Source: Alphaproteobacteria bacterium
GTDB lineage: Bacteria > Pseudomonadota > Alphaproteobacteria > Rickettsiales > Midichloriaceae
Assembly (NCBI GenBank): GCA_013288625.1
Contig: JABDBN010000009.1
Location: forward strand, 1 to 39,151
Direction: 5' to 3'
Length of the DNA: 39,151 nt
Under the pieces are notes generated by a model. The model worked only from the letters and a program-made list of their open reading frames with translations. It made no database searches and had not been told where the DNA came from. Positions 7,407 to 15,664 of this stretch are shown piece after piece. Within the stretch, counting starts at the first letter, position 1. Every line of letters begins with the position of its first letter. Made by a program: the position numbers and the translations under genes.

Positions 7407-8954
7407 TTAGGTCGCCCTGCCGAAACTCGCAACTGCATCACTGTACCGAGCATGATTAGTTTCTTTTGCAAAAGGCACAACTGAAGGAATGTCCATTTCT
7501 TCAACTAGCCAAGCTCTTTCATATCCGTATAGACGCTTTAATACGTTAACCACTGCTGATTGCCCTGTGGCTTTTTGCCCAAGAAGTCTGGTATCCAATT
7601 TTGGCCGCCTAATTGCATATACTTGTGTAGCAGTATCTAAACATTCAATAGCTCCATCTGCATTTGCAACACTGTTGGCAGCATTTTGTAATAACCTGGA
7701 GAAAAGGTCGAACTGTCGGCACTTTGTATTTGCTACCACCCCATAGGTTGGTACAGATTGTGGTGCCGGATAAAAAGGTACCAAAGGCTGGAAAGGATAG
7801 TCTGGAACCTGGATAATCGGCAAATCTCTATTCACTGCAGTCGCTACTCCAGGTAAAGCCTCATCATCAGGCTGTTGTGCTGGCTCAAACTTTTTACCCT
7901 TTGCTTTCCGAATCTTAGGATTAGCCGGGGTATATTCAGAATATGAAACAGGTGCAACTGGTCTTTTCTTGTTTGGCTGTATACTTTCTTTAGGAGCTAA
8001 AGCCTGCAAACTCACGCTACTCTTCCTGAAAGTTTGATTGTAGAAAAGATCTCTGGCATCAGGGATAATATTGAGTTTATTCAATAAGCCTATCCCTAAA
8101 TCTATAGCCAATCTACCCAGACACCAGCTGGCTTGTAAGAAAAACATCTGGGTTAACCAATGAGTATGAGTTAATACTGATAGGCCATATAGCTGATTTG
8201 AGTTTGATGAAAGTCTACATATTTGAATATCATGACGTATGACATAAGCTTCATCAACAACGACCGAGAACCTGGGATCCTTAAAGTAATAACTAAAGAA
8301 AGAAAAAAGCAACCCAAACCCAACTCCCACTAGCAAAGTACTGGTTACGTTCCTGATTGAACTTAGGCAATTATTCAGAAGAGCGTTTTTAAAAACAAAT
8401 TCTTTGGTAGTTGAAACTAAATCGATTTCTCTGATTCTATTTGACCAATTGTTGCTCAATATATAAGGGGATACGCTGACTAGTAATGACATCATTCCCA
8501 ACTCAATTGAATTGAAACCTAGGAACGCCATCACGTAAATTGGCAAAATTGATACAATTCCTGTGTATATGAACTTAGCATTCTTATTGAGACGGGATAA
8601 CGCAATTCTGTGCTGCAAACTTAGCGATATGATCTGAAGCATCCGGTAACAGGTAGACATAACAACAGCATGCAGCGATTTATCGTAGGTACTCAAAAAT
8701 GAAAAGTCATTTATGCTATTAATATTTTGAGTATGTGTAAAATACATATAAGGATTTACGAGCACCTCAGGATTCAATAGTATTAGATCGCCTATTATGC
8801 TGGGTGTATCCAGCTGGAGCATATGGTTGCTATTGATATTTTGCTCTAAACAACCAAGCAACTTACCCCTTTTAATTGCAATTATTGTGGGCCCAAATAT
8901 AAGATCATAAAATGTCTGGTTGGGGGGAGTAAATATTGTCGTACATGTTCTCAT
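7407..8954 (-). CDS. Paralogous membrane protein, family A, copy 2
   Basis: A 515-residue tandem paralog of the gene at 5754-7322. The reading frame is open from a TTG at 8972, but ATG 8954 is preferred because its product (MRTCTTIFTPPN) aligns with the copy-1 start (MKTCTPIFTPSN). Shared landmarks in order are INSNH near 45, the LQHRIALS helix near 125, a transmembrane pair, IREIDLVSTTKEF, WCLGRLAIDLGIG, DARDLFYN, a Lys/Pro/Gln-rich linker, the V-P-D-Y segment before PLVPFYP, TYGVVAN and LDTRLLGQKATG. The soluble domains are better conserved than the linker. The two genes are separated by 84 AT-rich bases and may share a transcript. Function unknown. Confidence 0.8.
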   Translation of the reverse strand: MRTCTTIFTPPNQTFYDLIFGPTIIAIKRGKLLGCLEQNINSNHMLQLDTPSIIGDLILLNPEVLVNPYMYFTHTQNINSINDFSFLSTYDKSLHAVVMSTCYRMLQIISLSLQHRIALSRLNKNAKFIYTGIVSILPIYVMAFLGFNSIELGMMSLLVSVSPYILSNNWSNRIREIDLVSTTKEFVFKNALLNNCLSSIRNVTSTLLVGVGFGLLFSFFSYYFKDPRFSVVVDEAYVIRHDIQICRLSSNSNQLYGLSVLTHTHWLTQMFFLQASWCLGRLAIDLGIGLLNKLNIIPDARDLFYNQTFRKSSVSLQALAPKESIQPNKKRPVAPVSYSEYTPANPKIRKAKGKKFEPAQQPDDEALPGVATAVNRDLPIIQVPDYPFQPLVPFYPAPQSVPTYGVVANTKCRQFDLFSRLLQNAANSVANADGAIECLDTATQVYAIRRPKLDTRLLGQKATGQSAVVNVLKRLYGYERAWLVEEMDIPSVVPFAKETNHARYSDAVASFGRAT

Positions 8955-9039
8955 AATGTAAGCCCATCTCAAATTTAAACAATAACTAAAACGCCAATAT
9001 TAGCAAATAATCGTGGAAATTAATAGTTAAATTCATATT

Positions 9040-10854
9040 TTAAGCATCTTCATCGACAATATTATTAACTGCATCGATTTCAGTTGGCTTGCCCATGAGC
9101 TTTAAATAAATCTGTTTTGCTATGGGAGCCGCTGATTTTGACCCGCCTTCCCCATGCTCAACCACCACTGTCACCACATACTGCGGGTCATGCGTGGGGG
9201 CATAACTGGTAAACAGAGCGTGGTGCTTAAACTTTCGCCCTTTATCCTTTAGCTTCATATCTGCAACCTGTGCGGTACCGGTTTTGCCAGCCACAGTAAA
9301 GTCTCCGATCGACATCTGGTGCCGGAAAACTACACCGCCGGGTTGATTGGCACACCGATACATACCTTCTCTAATGATATCCAGCTGCTCCTTGCTTACA
9401 CCATTGAGTTCAGAGGGATGAACCTCTTCATGGTTGTGCAACAGAGTTGGGTAAATCAGCTTTCCTGTAGCAATGCGCGCGGTAGAAATAGCCAGCTGAA
9501 TCGGAGTGACAAGCACGTAGCCCTGCCCGATTGAGGCATTGATAGTGTCACCCGGATACCAATTCTCCTTGTAACGCTCTTTCTTCCAAGCAGTATCCGG
9601 GATCAGACCTTTATGCTCATCAAGCAACTCGATGCCGGTTTTGTGGTCATAACCCAGTATTCTCGCTGCCTGTGCAATTTTGTTAATACCTACACTTTGA
9701 CTGATCGTATAAAAATAGGGATTACAGGATTGAGCGATTGCATCCTTCATGCCTAAATAACCATGACCGTTTGCGTTCCAGCAACGAAAACTCCGGGTGC
9801 CGGAACTATAAGAACCCGTGCATAAAACTTTCTTTTCAGGATCAATACCATTGATCAGCCCGGATAATGCTGTAACCAGCTTGAAGGTAGAGCCTGGGGG
9901 GTAAGGACTAGAAACTGCGTTATTGATCAGTGGGTTACCGGAATTGCTAGTGATCTCATCCCAGTATTCCTGTGTAACACCATCGGCAAACTGATTGGGA
10001 TCAAATGAAGGTGTGGAGTGGAGAGCAAGCACTGAACCGGTTTTTGCGTTGAGCACAATAACTGCGGCGTCGGCCGCGCGTTTACTTAGTATTGCGTGGA
10101 CAAACTCCTGCAAGCTGGAGTCGATAGTAAGCTGCAACTGTTCGCCCTGCACAGCATCCTGCCGGGAAATTTCCCGCACAAACTGGCCATGCACATCCAC
10201 TTCTACTTTTTTATAGCCGGGCGTACCACGAAGCTGCTGATCAAATACTCTTTCCAGCCCGCTCTTTCCAATTCTCAAATCCCCAAACTTCGGAAGATCC
10301 AGGCTTTCCATTTCTTTTTCATTGGGGCTGCCAATATATCCGAGGATATGGGCAAAGGCTTCTCCATTATTATAAGTGCGGGAAATACCTTCAATCACTT
10401 CTACCGGTTCAATGAGGTGATTGTTCTCAGAGACTTTTGCCATATCCTGCCAGGAGATATTCTCCTCAAGCACCAGGGGTTCATTCCGGGTACGCTTAAG
10501 CAATCTGCGCCGCAGGATTTCATCGGAGATATATAAAGAATGGCCGAGGATCTTCTCCACTTCGGGAATAATTTCCTTTGCCTCTCTGGTGTACAAGGGA
10601 TTAATAGTCAGACGGAAATGAGTTGATGTAGCTGAAATCTCATTATTATCCTTATCAACTACACGACCGCGGGGTGCTGGTAAAATAATAAGCTTGATGC
10701 GGTTTTTATCGGAAAGAGTACTATAACGATCTGACTTCATGATTTGCAGGTAATAATATCTGCCTAATACCGTAGATATCAAAGCAAGTTTAATGCCGCC
10801 CAGCACAACTGACCTGCGGCTAAATAGCTTTAATTTCTTTATTTCATCGCGCAT
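9040..10854 (-). CDS. mrdA: Penicillin-binding protein 2 (peptidoglycan transpeptidase for elongation)
   Basis: PBP2 cross-links peptidoglycan in the elongasome alongside MreBCD and RodA. The 604-residue product has a short cytoplasmic start, one N-terminal membrane anchor (about 17-36), the PBP dimerisation domain (PAPRGRVVD near 59-67) and a transpeptidase domain with all three active-site motifs: STFK (Ser322, Lys325), SCN (376-378) and KTG (524-526). Length is normal. Its ATG overlaps the mreD stop codon by one base (TGATG), so the two are translationally coupled. Intact motifs suggest the cell still builds peptidoglycan. The usual downstream rodA is absent; a lineage-specific gene follows. 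Confidence 0.96.
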   Translation of the reverse strand: MRDEIKKLKLFSRRSVVLGGIKLALISTVLGRYYYLQIMKSDRYSTLSDKNRIKLIILPAPRGRVVDKDNNEISATSTHFRLTINPLYTREAKEIIPEVEKILGHSLYISDEILRRRLLKRTRNEPLVLEENISWQDMAKVSENNHLIEPVEVIEGISRTYNNGEAFAHILGYIGSPNEKEMESLDLPKFGDLRIGKSGLERVFDQQLRGTPGYKKVEVDVHGQFVREISRQDAVQGEQLQLTIDSSLQEFVHAILSKRAADAAVIVLNAKTGSVLALHSTPSFDPNQFADGVTQEYWDEITSNSGNPLINNAVSSPYPPGSTFKLVTALSGLINGIDPEKKVLCTGSYSSGTRSFRCWNANGHGYLGMKDAIAQSCNPYFYTISQSVGINKIAQAARILGYDHKTGIELLDEHKGLIPDTAWKKERYKENWYPGDTINASIGQGYVLVTPIQLAISTARIATGKLIYPTLLHNHEEVHPSELNGVSKEQLDIIREGMYRCANQPGGVVFRHQMSIGDFTVAGKTGTAQVADMKLKDKGRKFKHHALFTSYAPTHDPQYVVTVVVEHGEGGSKSAAPIAKQIYLKLMGKPTEIDAVNNIVDEDA

Positions 10855-11348
10855 CAGTAGCGAAACCAGTTTATTTTCTTAAGGTAAACTAGATGAAGCA
10901 ATGGATACAAGAGGATACTTGCCAAATACTCTACAAACAAGTCATGGGTAAAATAATTACCCTGCATATAGACGCTAAGGGCAATTGCATTTAGGCAATA
11001 GACAATAGCCAGGGAAAGTGCAAGTACAATCCAGACAACGTTAAAGCGCTGCTGCAACAGTCCACGCGTATTGGCGATGGCACAAAGAGAAATAAGCACA
11101 TAGCTGAAGGAACTGATGCCAATAAGGAATGAACCAAGGAAGTCTTCGATTAGACCAAATACAATAAGTATCAATTGATTAGGCCTGGTTTCTTTAAATA
11201 TGGAGAAAAAGAAAATGGTCATCAGTATAAATGCAGGCTTAATTATTACAATTTTATATAGCCCCACCGGCAAGTGCGCCATAAGTATGAATAGAAGAAG
11301 TAACAAATAAACCTTATTTTTAATGAAGATTTGCTTAAGCCAGTTCAT
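10854..11348 (-). CDS. mreD: Rod shape-determining membrane protein MreD
   Basis: MreD is a small polytopic inner-membrane subunit of the rod-shape complex, acting with MreB, MreC, RodA and PBP2. The 164-residue product is very hydrophobic, with about five membrane helices. It contains the diagnostic central segment GLIEDFLGSFLIG near 84-96 (the G-x-x-x-D pattern of MreD) and a conserved ...LYPLLHLV end. It is coupled to mrdA by a TGATG overlap. mreC, which normally sits directly upstream, is missing: the next upstream gene on this strand encodes a GTA TIM-barrel protein. The call rests on hydropathy, the D-containing loop and the pairing with mrdA. Confidence 0.9.
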   Translation of the reverse strand: MNWLKQIFIKNKVYLLLLLFILMAHLPVGLYKIVIIKPAFILMTIFFFSIFKETRPNQLILIVFGLIEDFLGSFLIGISSFSYVLISLCAIANTRGLLQQRFNVVWIVLALSLAIVYCLNAIALSVYMQGNYFTHDLFVEYLASILLYPLLHLVYLKKINWFRY

Positions 11349-11408
11349 ACAGTCACCATATTATTTTGCAATCATGTTATGCTAAATTTTTTCAGGAAGC
11401 TAGTTGAT

Positions 11409-13028
11409 TCAAAAAAGCATTCCCATTGAGGTACTGTACATCATTTTACGCAGCTTACTTCTGAACATATCGATGACCGATTGCTCACTTTGGAAAAACT
11501 CATATTCCGGAAACTCTTCTAGATCTTTTGCATCAAGCTTCTGCAACTTGTGAAAAAAACCTTTTTCTAAATCAGAAACTTTCAGTTCGTGATTGTGAAT
11601 CCAATCCGGGCTAGGTCCACGAGGATCAATGTTGTACCAAAACAGACCTTCCAGGATGCCTTCGTTATCCGGTTGCGCAAACAGGCTCTCGGTGAACTGT
11701 ATTGTGCCCAAAATTGCATTGTACTGAAACTTAGGATCCACTATGCCATTTGAGCCATTGGGAAGCCCTTTATCCTTGCTGTATGCCCCAAGGGATTTAG
11801 CCGGGTCGTCACTTGTATGGTCTATTGCGGTAAAGCCAACCTCATTAAAAACTATTGGTTTCATTTTGGGTCTCCAGCTTGACATTTTCCCATCGGGATT
11901 TTGATGGGGCTTTTTCCACCATGCCTCAATATTTTTAATAGCAATTTCCGGCTTTGGTAACAAATCCTGATCAGCTACAGCAGAATTATTATCCTCATGA
12001 TTGTTCCAGCCTTGAGCAACTGCCTCCGGGGATATATCCTTGTCGGCAGGAGTATTCACAGTTATGGGAAAGTAAGCATTGATACCCACAAAATCGATAT
12101 TTTTATCAGCCCAAAGCGCGTCCAAATTATACCAGTCATCATTTGTACGATGATACTCTGACCAGTTTGCAGCATAAGAAATCTTGACCTTAGAGCCGAC
12201 TTCATTCCTAACCATTGCCGCCAGTTTAATGAGTTGATTGACTGCCACATACTCATTCTGATCGTTTTTATAATCTGTCAGCAACTTCATATCTGAGGCG
12301 ATAATAATCGCACTGATGTTTTCGCTAAGCCGCTTACCTTTGTATTCGAGCGCCGCATAATGCATAATGAACTTTTCATAATCATCAAAGAAAGCCTTGA
12401 TATCATCCTCATTCTGAAAAGTCATAGTCTGTTGCAAATGCCTGTCAGTATCTTTAATCAAAATGTTGGGATAAAGCGTAACTGCTATCCCCCTCTTATT
12501 GAGAAGAAGGCAAAGGTCAATAATAGACTGATCAGTTGGGGTGCCACTGGAGTTTGGCTTAGCTTTAGTACCAGGGCTGGTTACTTCAGCTGTTGTGCGG
12601 GTATAATCTCCAACCTGCCAATCAGGGCCAGTTTTGCTTTCAACCATTGGCGCCAAATGAGCTTCGGCAATATTAGTTGAACCTGCATACCAACTGACTA
12701 TTAAGCTGATTTTAGTTAAGTTCGGATAGCTATCTTGCAAATTGTTTACAAGATCGACGATATTTGGAGTGCTTTTATCAGTGCGAGAGGCATTTAAAGG
12801 GACACCTCTATTATCCTTTATAAGTTTGGTTTCATATGTGTACTCACCTATTCCCGGACCCAATACAATTGCATGAATGGCATTCGACACCACCTTTACG
12901 GTCTCTGTACGCTGCCCTGTTTCCAGCATTATTGCAGTCACAACAAGCATAAACAGTGCACTAGCCAGCAAACTGAGGATGCGTCTAGCTTTTCTCGTAA
13001 CATGATATGATCTAATTTTATTGAGCAT
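11409..13028 (-). CDS. Membrane-anchored GTA TIM-barrel-like protein
   Basis: The 539-residue product resembles the TIM-barrel-like domain (GTA_TIM) of the large tail/host-specificity protein of alphaproteobacterial gene transfer agents (ORFg15 of the Rhodobacter element). Recognisable blocks in order are GPGIGEYTYET near 58, SLIVSWYAG near 108, SGTPTDQSIIDL near 160, GIAVTLYPN near 178, FIMHYAALE near 220, KISYAANWSEYH near 282 and LDALWADKNIDFVGINAY near 300. The fold is related to glycoside hydrolases, and FNEVGF near 393 may hold a catalytic-type Glu. Oddly, a single membrane helix (about 17-35) replaces the usual glycine-rich N-terminus, and the C-terminal phage-tail domains are absent. 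The gene stands alone upstream of mreD. A decayed or repurposed GTA gene, perhaps a periplasmic glycan-active protein, is inferred. Confidence 0.78.
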   Translation of the reverse strand: MLNKIRSYHVTRKARRILSLLASALFMLVVTAIMLETGQRTETVKVVSNAIHAIVLGPGIGEYTYETKLIKDNRGVPLNASRTDKSTPNIVDLVNNLQDSYPNLTKISLIVSWYAGSTNIAEAHLAPMVESKTGPDWQVGDYTRTTAEVTSPGTKAKPNSSGTPTDQSIIDLCLLLNKRGIAVTLYPNILIKDTDRHLQQTMTFQNEDDIKAFFDDYEKFIMHYAALEYKGKRLSENISAIIIASDMKLLTDYKNDQNEYVAVNQLIKLAAMVRNEVGSKVKISYAANWSEYHRTNDDWYNLDALWADKNIDFVGINAYFPITVNTPADKDISPEAVAQGWNNHEDNNSAVADQDLLPKPEIAIKNIEAWWKKPHQNPDGKMSSWRPKMKPIVFNEVGFTAIDHTSDDPAKSLGAYSKDKGLPNGSNGIVDPKFQYNAILGTIQFTESLFAQPDNEGILEGLFWYNIDPRGPSPDWIHNHELKVSDLEKGFFHKLQKLDAKDLEEFPEYEFFQSEQSVIDMFRSKLRKMMYSTSMGMLF

Positions 13029-13222
13029 TCGAGACTATAATAAAACCTAGTTATCATTTATTATATTAGTATCATCGATAAATGCATTTGAATAGAGTTT
13101 TGTCCTCTAGTACTTTTAGATTTGCTTAGATTTCTTAGTGTTATCTGATTTTGCATTATAACTTAATCTTATTTGGAAAGTAAATTATTTGCAATTCTGA
13201 TTTATGCATATAGCTTTCACAT

Positions 13223-13236
13223 ACGGGATCTCCCGT
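13223..13236. promoter_or_regulatory. Palindrome upstream of the four-gene tandem array
   Basis: ACGGGATCTCCCGT is an inverted repeat (ACGGGA/TCCCGT around TC) 44 bases before the first ATG of the array. It could be an operator, or a weak hairpin in the 5' leader. No convincing -35/-10 pair was found close by. The rest of the 252-base gap (13029-13280) is AT-rich and shows nothing else I can support. Confidence 0.3.
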
Positions 13237-13280
13237 GGGTTAAATACCCTATTCCGATAGTTTGATGTTCAAAGGTATAT

Positions 13281-13769
13281 ATGGCTAGTATACAAGCATT
13301 TAATTACATAATACTAAACCAGGGAAACATTGAGATCATCCAGACAAACGCAGGGGATTTACCTACTTTAGTATTTGACGACAAATATAAATCCTCACTT
13401 GTGAGTCACAAGAAAAACGAAGTCCTTTATCTTGAGTCTAGTGACCCGGATATAAGCATGCGATTTAATCTTAATAATCTGCAAACTTGCTATCTTACGA
13501 TAATGACTGGCTCCATTGAGGCCAGAGCTCTGGCAAAAAGGAAGAATAAAAACTATATTAAACTAGGCGCCATTGTGCTTCATTTAAAAAGGGATGAGAT
13601 AGGCAGTCTGTATATGAGAGTGACTGCCGGCATCATTATAGCTGATGATTCGATTAAGGTTATACCACACAAATCCAAAGGTTATGAAGCCTTTTTTCAA
13701 GGGGCATTACAACATCAGGATACGGTGTTAATTGTCGAAACTGGGGCTATTATCTGCCATATTATATAA
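13281..13769 (+). CDS. Tandem beta-rich family B, copy 1 (ends CHII)
   Basis: A 162-residue protein with no recognised family and no signal peptide or membrane segment. It is the most divergent of four adjacent paralogs. Shared landmarks are a hydrophobic start, N-L-Q-T/Y-x near 71, TGSIEARAL near 82, KLGAIVLHLKRDEIG near 100, LYMRVTAGIII near 115 and a C-terminal strand VETGAIICHII. The recurring x-V-x-x-G-x-I pattern suggests stacked beta strands, as in beta-helix or beta-sandwich proteins. The Cys lies exactly four residues from the end, forming CHII. ATG 13281 is preceded by AAAGG at 5 bases. Probably first in a transcript with the next three genes. Function unknown. Confidence 0.78.
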   Translation: MASIQAFNYIILNQGNIEIIQTNAGDLPTLVFDDKYKSSLVSHKKNEVLYLESSDPDISMRFNLNNLQTCYLTIMTGSIEARALAKRKNKNYIKLGAIVLHLKRDEIGSLYMRVTAGIIIADDSIKVIPHKSKGYEAFFQGALQHQDTVLIVETGAIICHII

Positions 13770-13836
13770 CCCATTACTCTTGAAAAACTATTTTTCCTAA
13801 TATAGAGTACTAAATCTATTACGATAGGATATTAAA

Positions 13837-14340
13837 GTGCTTATAACGTTAACCGAAGCTAATATCAGTTTAAATCTAGGCGTTCTGGATATAATGAAAA
13901 CAATGGGGGAATTCGATGATCCTCATTCTCGCGAACTTTCCTATGATAAAAAACACTCTAAAATGGTTAAGGTTTATAGGGAGGGTTCTACCCTTTTTAT
14001 AGAGGCAGAAAAATCAGATATTCATTTCAAACTTGATATTGATAGTCTGCAATATTCCAACATAAAGGTAAAGATTGGTAGCATTGAGTCTACAGCTCTC
14101 GCTACTGTTAAAGAAAGTTATGCAATCAAAGTAGGGGCGATCCAACTCACCATTAAAAAAGAAGAAGTGGGTGATCTTTATATGCGGGTTAAGGCCGGTA
14201 TCATTGTTGCCACCCCTAGCCTGATTAAAGTCACGCCTTATAATGAATCCGGCTTTGAAGCTCATTACAAGGGTTTGCTCAAAGGGCAAAAAACTGAGCT
14301 TTTAGTCGATGCCGGCGCAATTCTTTGCAATATTTTATAA
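13837..14340 (+). CDS. Tandem beta-rich family B, copy 2 (ends CNIL)
   Basis: A 167-residue paralog starting at GTG 13837, chosen because the product (MLITLTEANISL) aligns with copies 3 and 4. The order of segments is an N-terminal LTLTEANISL-like strand, a variable loop, FIEAEKSDIHFKLDIDSLQYSNIKVKIGSIE in overlapping parts, AIQLTIKKEEVGDLYMRV, AGIIVATPSLIKV, and the final AGAILCNIL. It has exactly one Cys, four residues from the C-terminus. It is closest to copy 4, and their DNA is visibly similar over most of the length. No catalytic motif is evident. It may bind a ligand or assemble as beta sheets; that is inference. Confidence 0.8.
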   Translation: MLITLTEANISLNLGVLDIMKTMGEFDDPHSRELSYDKKHSKMVKVYREGSTLFIEAEKSDIHFKLDIDSLQYSNIKVKIGSIESTALATVKESYAIKVGAIQLTIKKEEVGDLYMRVKAGIIVATPSLIKVTPYNESGFEAHYKGLLKGQKTELLVDAGAILCNIL

Positions 14341-14493
14341 TTTAAAATAAGTAATATATTTTCAGTAGCGGGTAGATAAGTACTTTGTTAAGATAAGAGA
14401 ATAAAAGCTCAACACTTTCAAAGCATTATTGAATGCTATTGCAAATATGGGAGCTTGCGATACAATTTCTTAACATTCAAAGGAGATGCTAAT

Positions 14494-14994
14494 GTGCTTT
14501 TAACATTAATAAAAGCTGATGTTAGTCTTAGCAATGTGGTTTTAAATGAAACAAAATCGCGAGTCGCTCCATATAATCCTCAGACTCCCTCTCCTTCTCA
14601 TGAAGATACTACTGAGGAGCCAGTGAAAGTTTATAAAAGAGAATCTACTCTTTTTGTTGAAGCTGAAAGAGCAAGCATTAATTTTAAGCTCAATATCGAT
14701 AGCCTGCAGCATCCCAACATTGAAGTTAAAATTGGCAAAGCAGACCCACCTGAGTTTACCTCTATGGATACTATATTGAAGAATATAGGAACAATACAGC
14801 TTGTAGTCAAAAAAGAAGAGGTAGGCGATCTTTATTTGCGCGTTAACGCAGGCGCTCTTATAATAATCCCCCGCAAATCTAAGATTATTCCTGTTGGTGA
14901 ACATGGGTATGAGTCCCATTACAAAGGCGAGCTTGCAGGTCAAAAAACCAGTGTTTTTGTTAATACCGGCACCATTGTCTGCATGATTTTGTGA
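14494..14994 (+). CDS. Tandem beta-rich family B, copy 3 (ends CMIL)
   Basis: A 166-residue paralog. The frame is open from TTG 14455, but GTG 14494 is preferred: AAGGAG lies eight bases before it, and its product (MLLTLIKADVSLS) lines up with the copy-4 start. The central segment FVEAERASINFKLNIDSLQ and the EEVGDLYLRVNAGALI block are conserved. A short insertion (PPEFTSMDTIL) follows the first V-K-I-G turn. Its sole Cys is in the terminal CMIL. The 153-base gap before it contains no obvious terminator, so transcription through from copy 2 is possible. Confidence 0.8.
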   Translation: MLLTLIKADVSLSNVVLNETKSRVAPYNPQTPSPSHEDTTEEPVKVYKRESTLFVEAERASINFKLNIDSLQHPNIEVKIGKADPPEFTSMDTILKNIGTIQLVVKKEEVGDLYLRVNAGALIIIPRKSKIIPVGEHGYESHYKGELAGQKTSVFVNTGTIVCMIL

Positions 14995-15093
14995 ATTATT
15001 AAAGCCATCAAATAATCTGCAGAAGGATCTATTTTAGTTATAAGAAACTTCTTTATATGCTATGATTCCTTCATGGAATAAGGAGATCGCGAT

Positions 15094-15597
15094 ATGCTTT
15101 TAACCTTAACAGAAGCCAATATCAGCCTTAGTAAAGGGGCTCTTGATATAATAAGATCTAAGGCTATACCTTATGAGCCTCATCTTCCTTCTCTGTCCTA
15201 TGGATATAACGACGAAATAATGGTTAAGTTTTACAAGAAAGGATCCATGCTTTTTATAGAAGCTGAAAAGTCGGACATTCATTTCAAGCTCGACATCGAT
15301 AGTTTGCAATACACCAACATCAAAGTTAATATTGGCAGTATAGAGGCTTCTGCCCTTGCCACTGTAGATGACAACTTATCAATGAATATAGGTGCGATTC
15401 AGGTTACTGTTAAAAAAGAAGAGGTAGGCGACCTCCATATGCAGGTCAATGCCGGCATCATTATCACCACCCCAAGCCTGATTAAGGTTGCCCCATTTGG
15501 GGGTCATGGCTGCGAGGCTTATTATAAAGGCGGGCTCAAAGGCCAAAAAACCGAGCTTTTCGTCAATGTCGGCGCCATCCTCTGCACCATATTGTAA
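15094..15597 (+). CDS. Tandem beta-rich family B, copy 4 (ends CTIL)
   Basis: A 167-residue paralog with an excellent ribosome-binding site (AAGGAG eight bases before ATG 15094), which also supports the start chosen for copy 3. It carries LTEANISLSKG, EAEKSDIHFKLDIDSLQY, NIGSIEASAL, QVTVKKEEVGDLHMQVNAG, IITTPSLIKV and the end VGAILCTIL. One other Cys (in HGCEAYY) is not shared with the other copies, so the Cys at position -4 is the only invariant one. Codon use looks a little richer in G/C than copies 1-3. Function unknown. Confidence 0.8.
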   Translation: MLLTLTEANISLSKGALDIIRSKAIPYEPHLPSLSYGYNDEIMVKFYKKGSMLFIEAEKSDIHFKLDIDSLQYTNIKVNIGSIEASALATVDDNLSMNIGAIQVTVKKEEVGDLHMQVNAGIIITTPSLIKVAPFGGHGCEAYYKGGLKGQKTELFVNVGAILCTIL

Positions 15598-15664
15598 ATT
15601 TAGTTTTGCATAAAAACAATTTTCCCTACTATACTGTATTTAGAAGCAAAACCATTAATAATAT

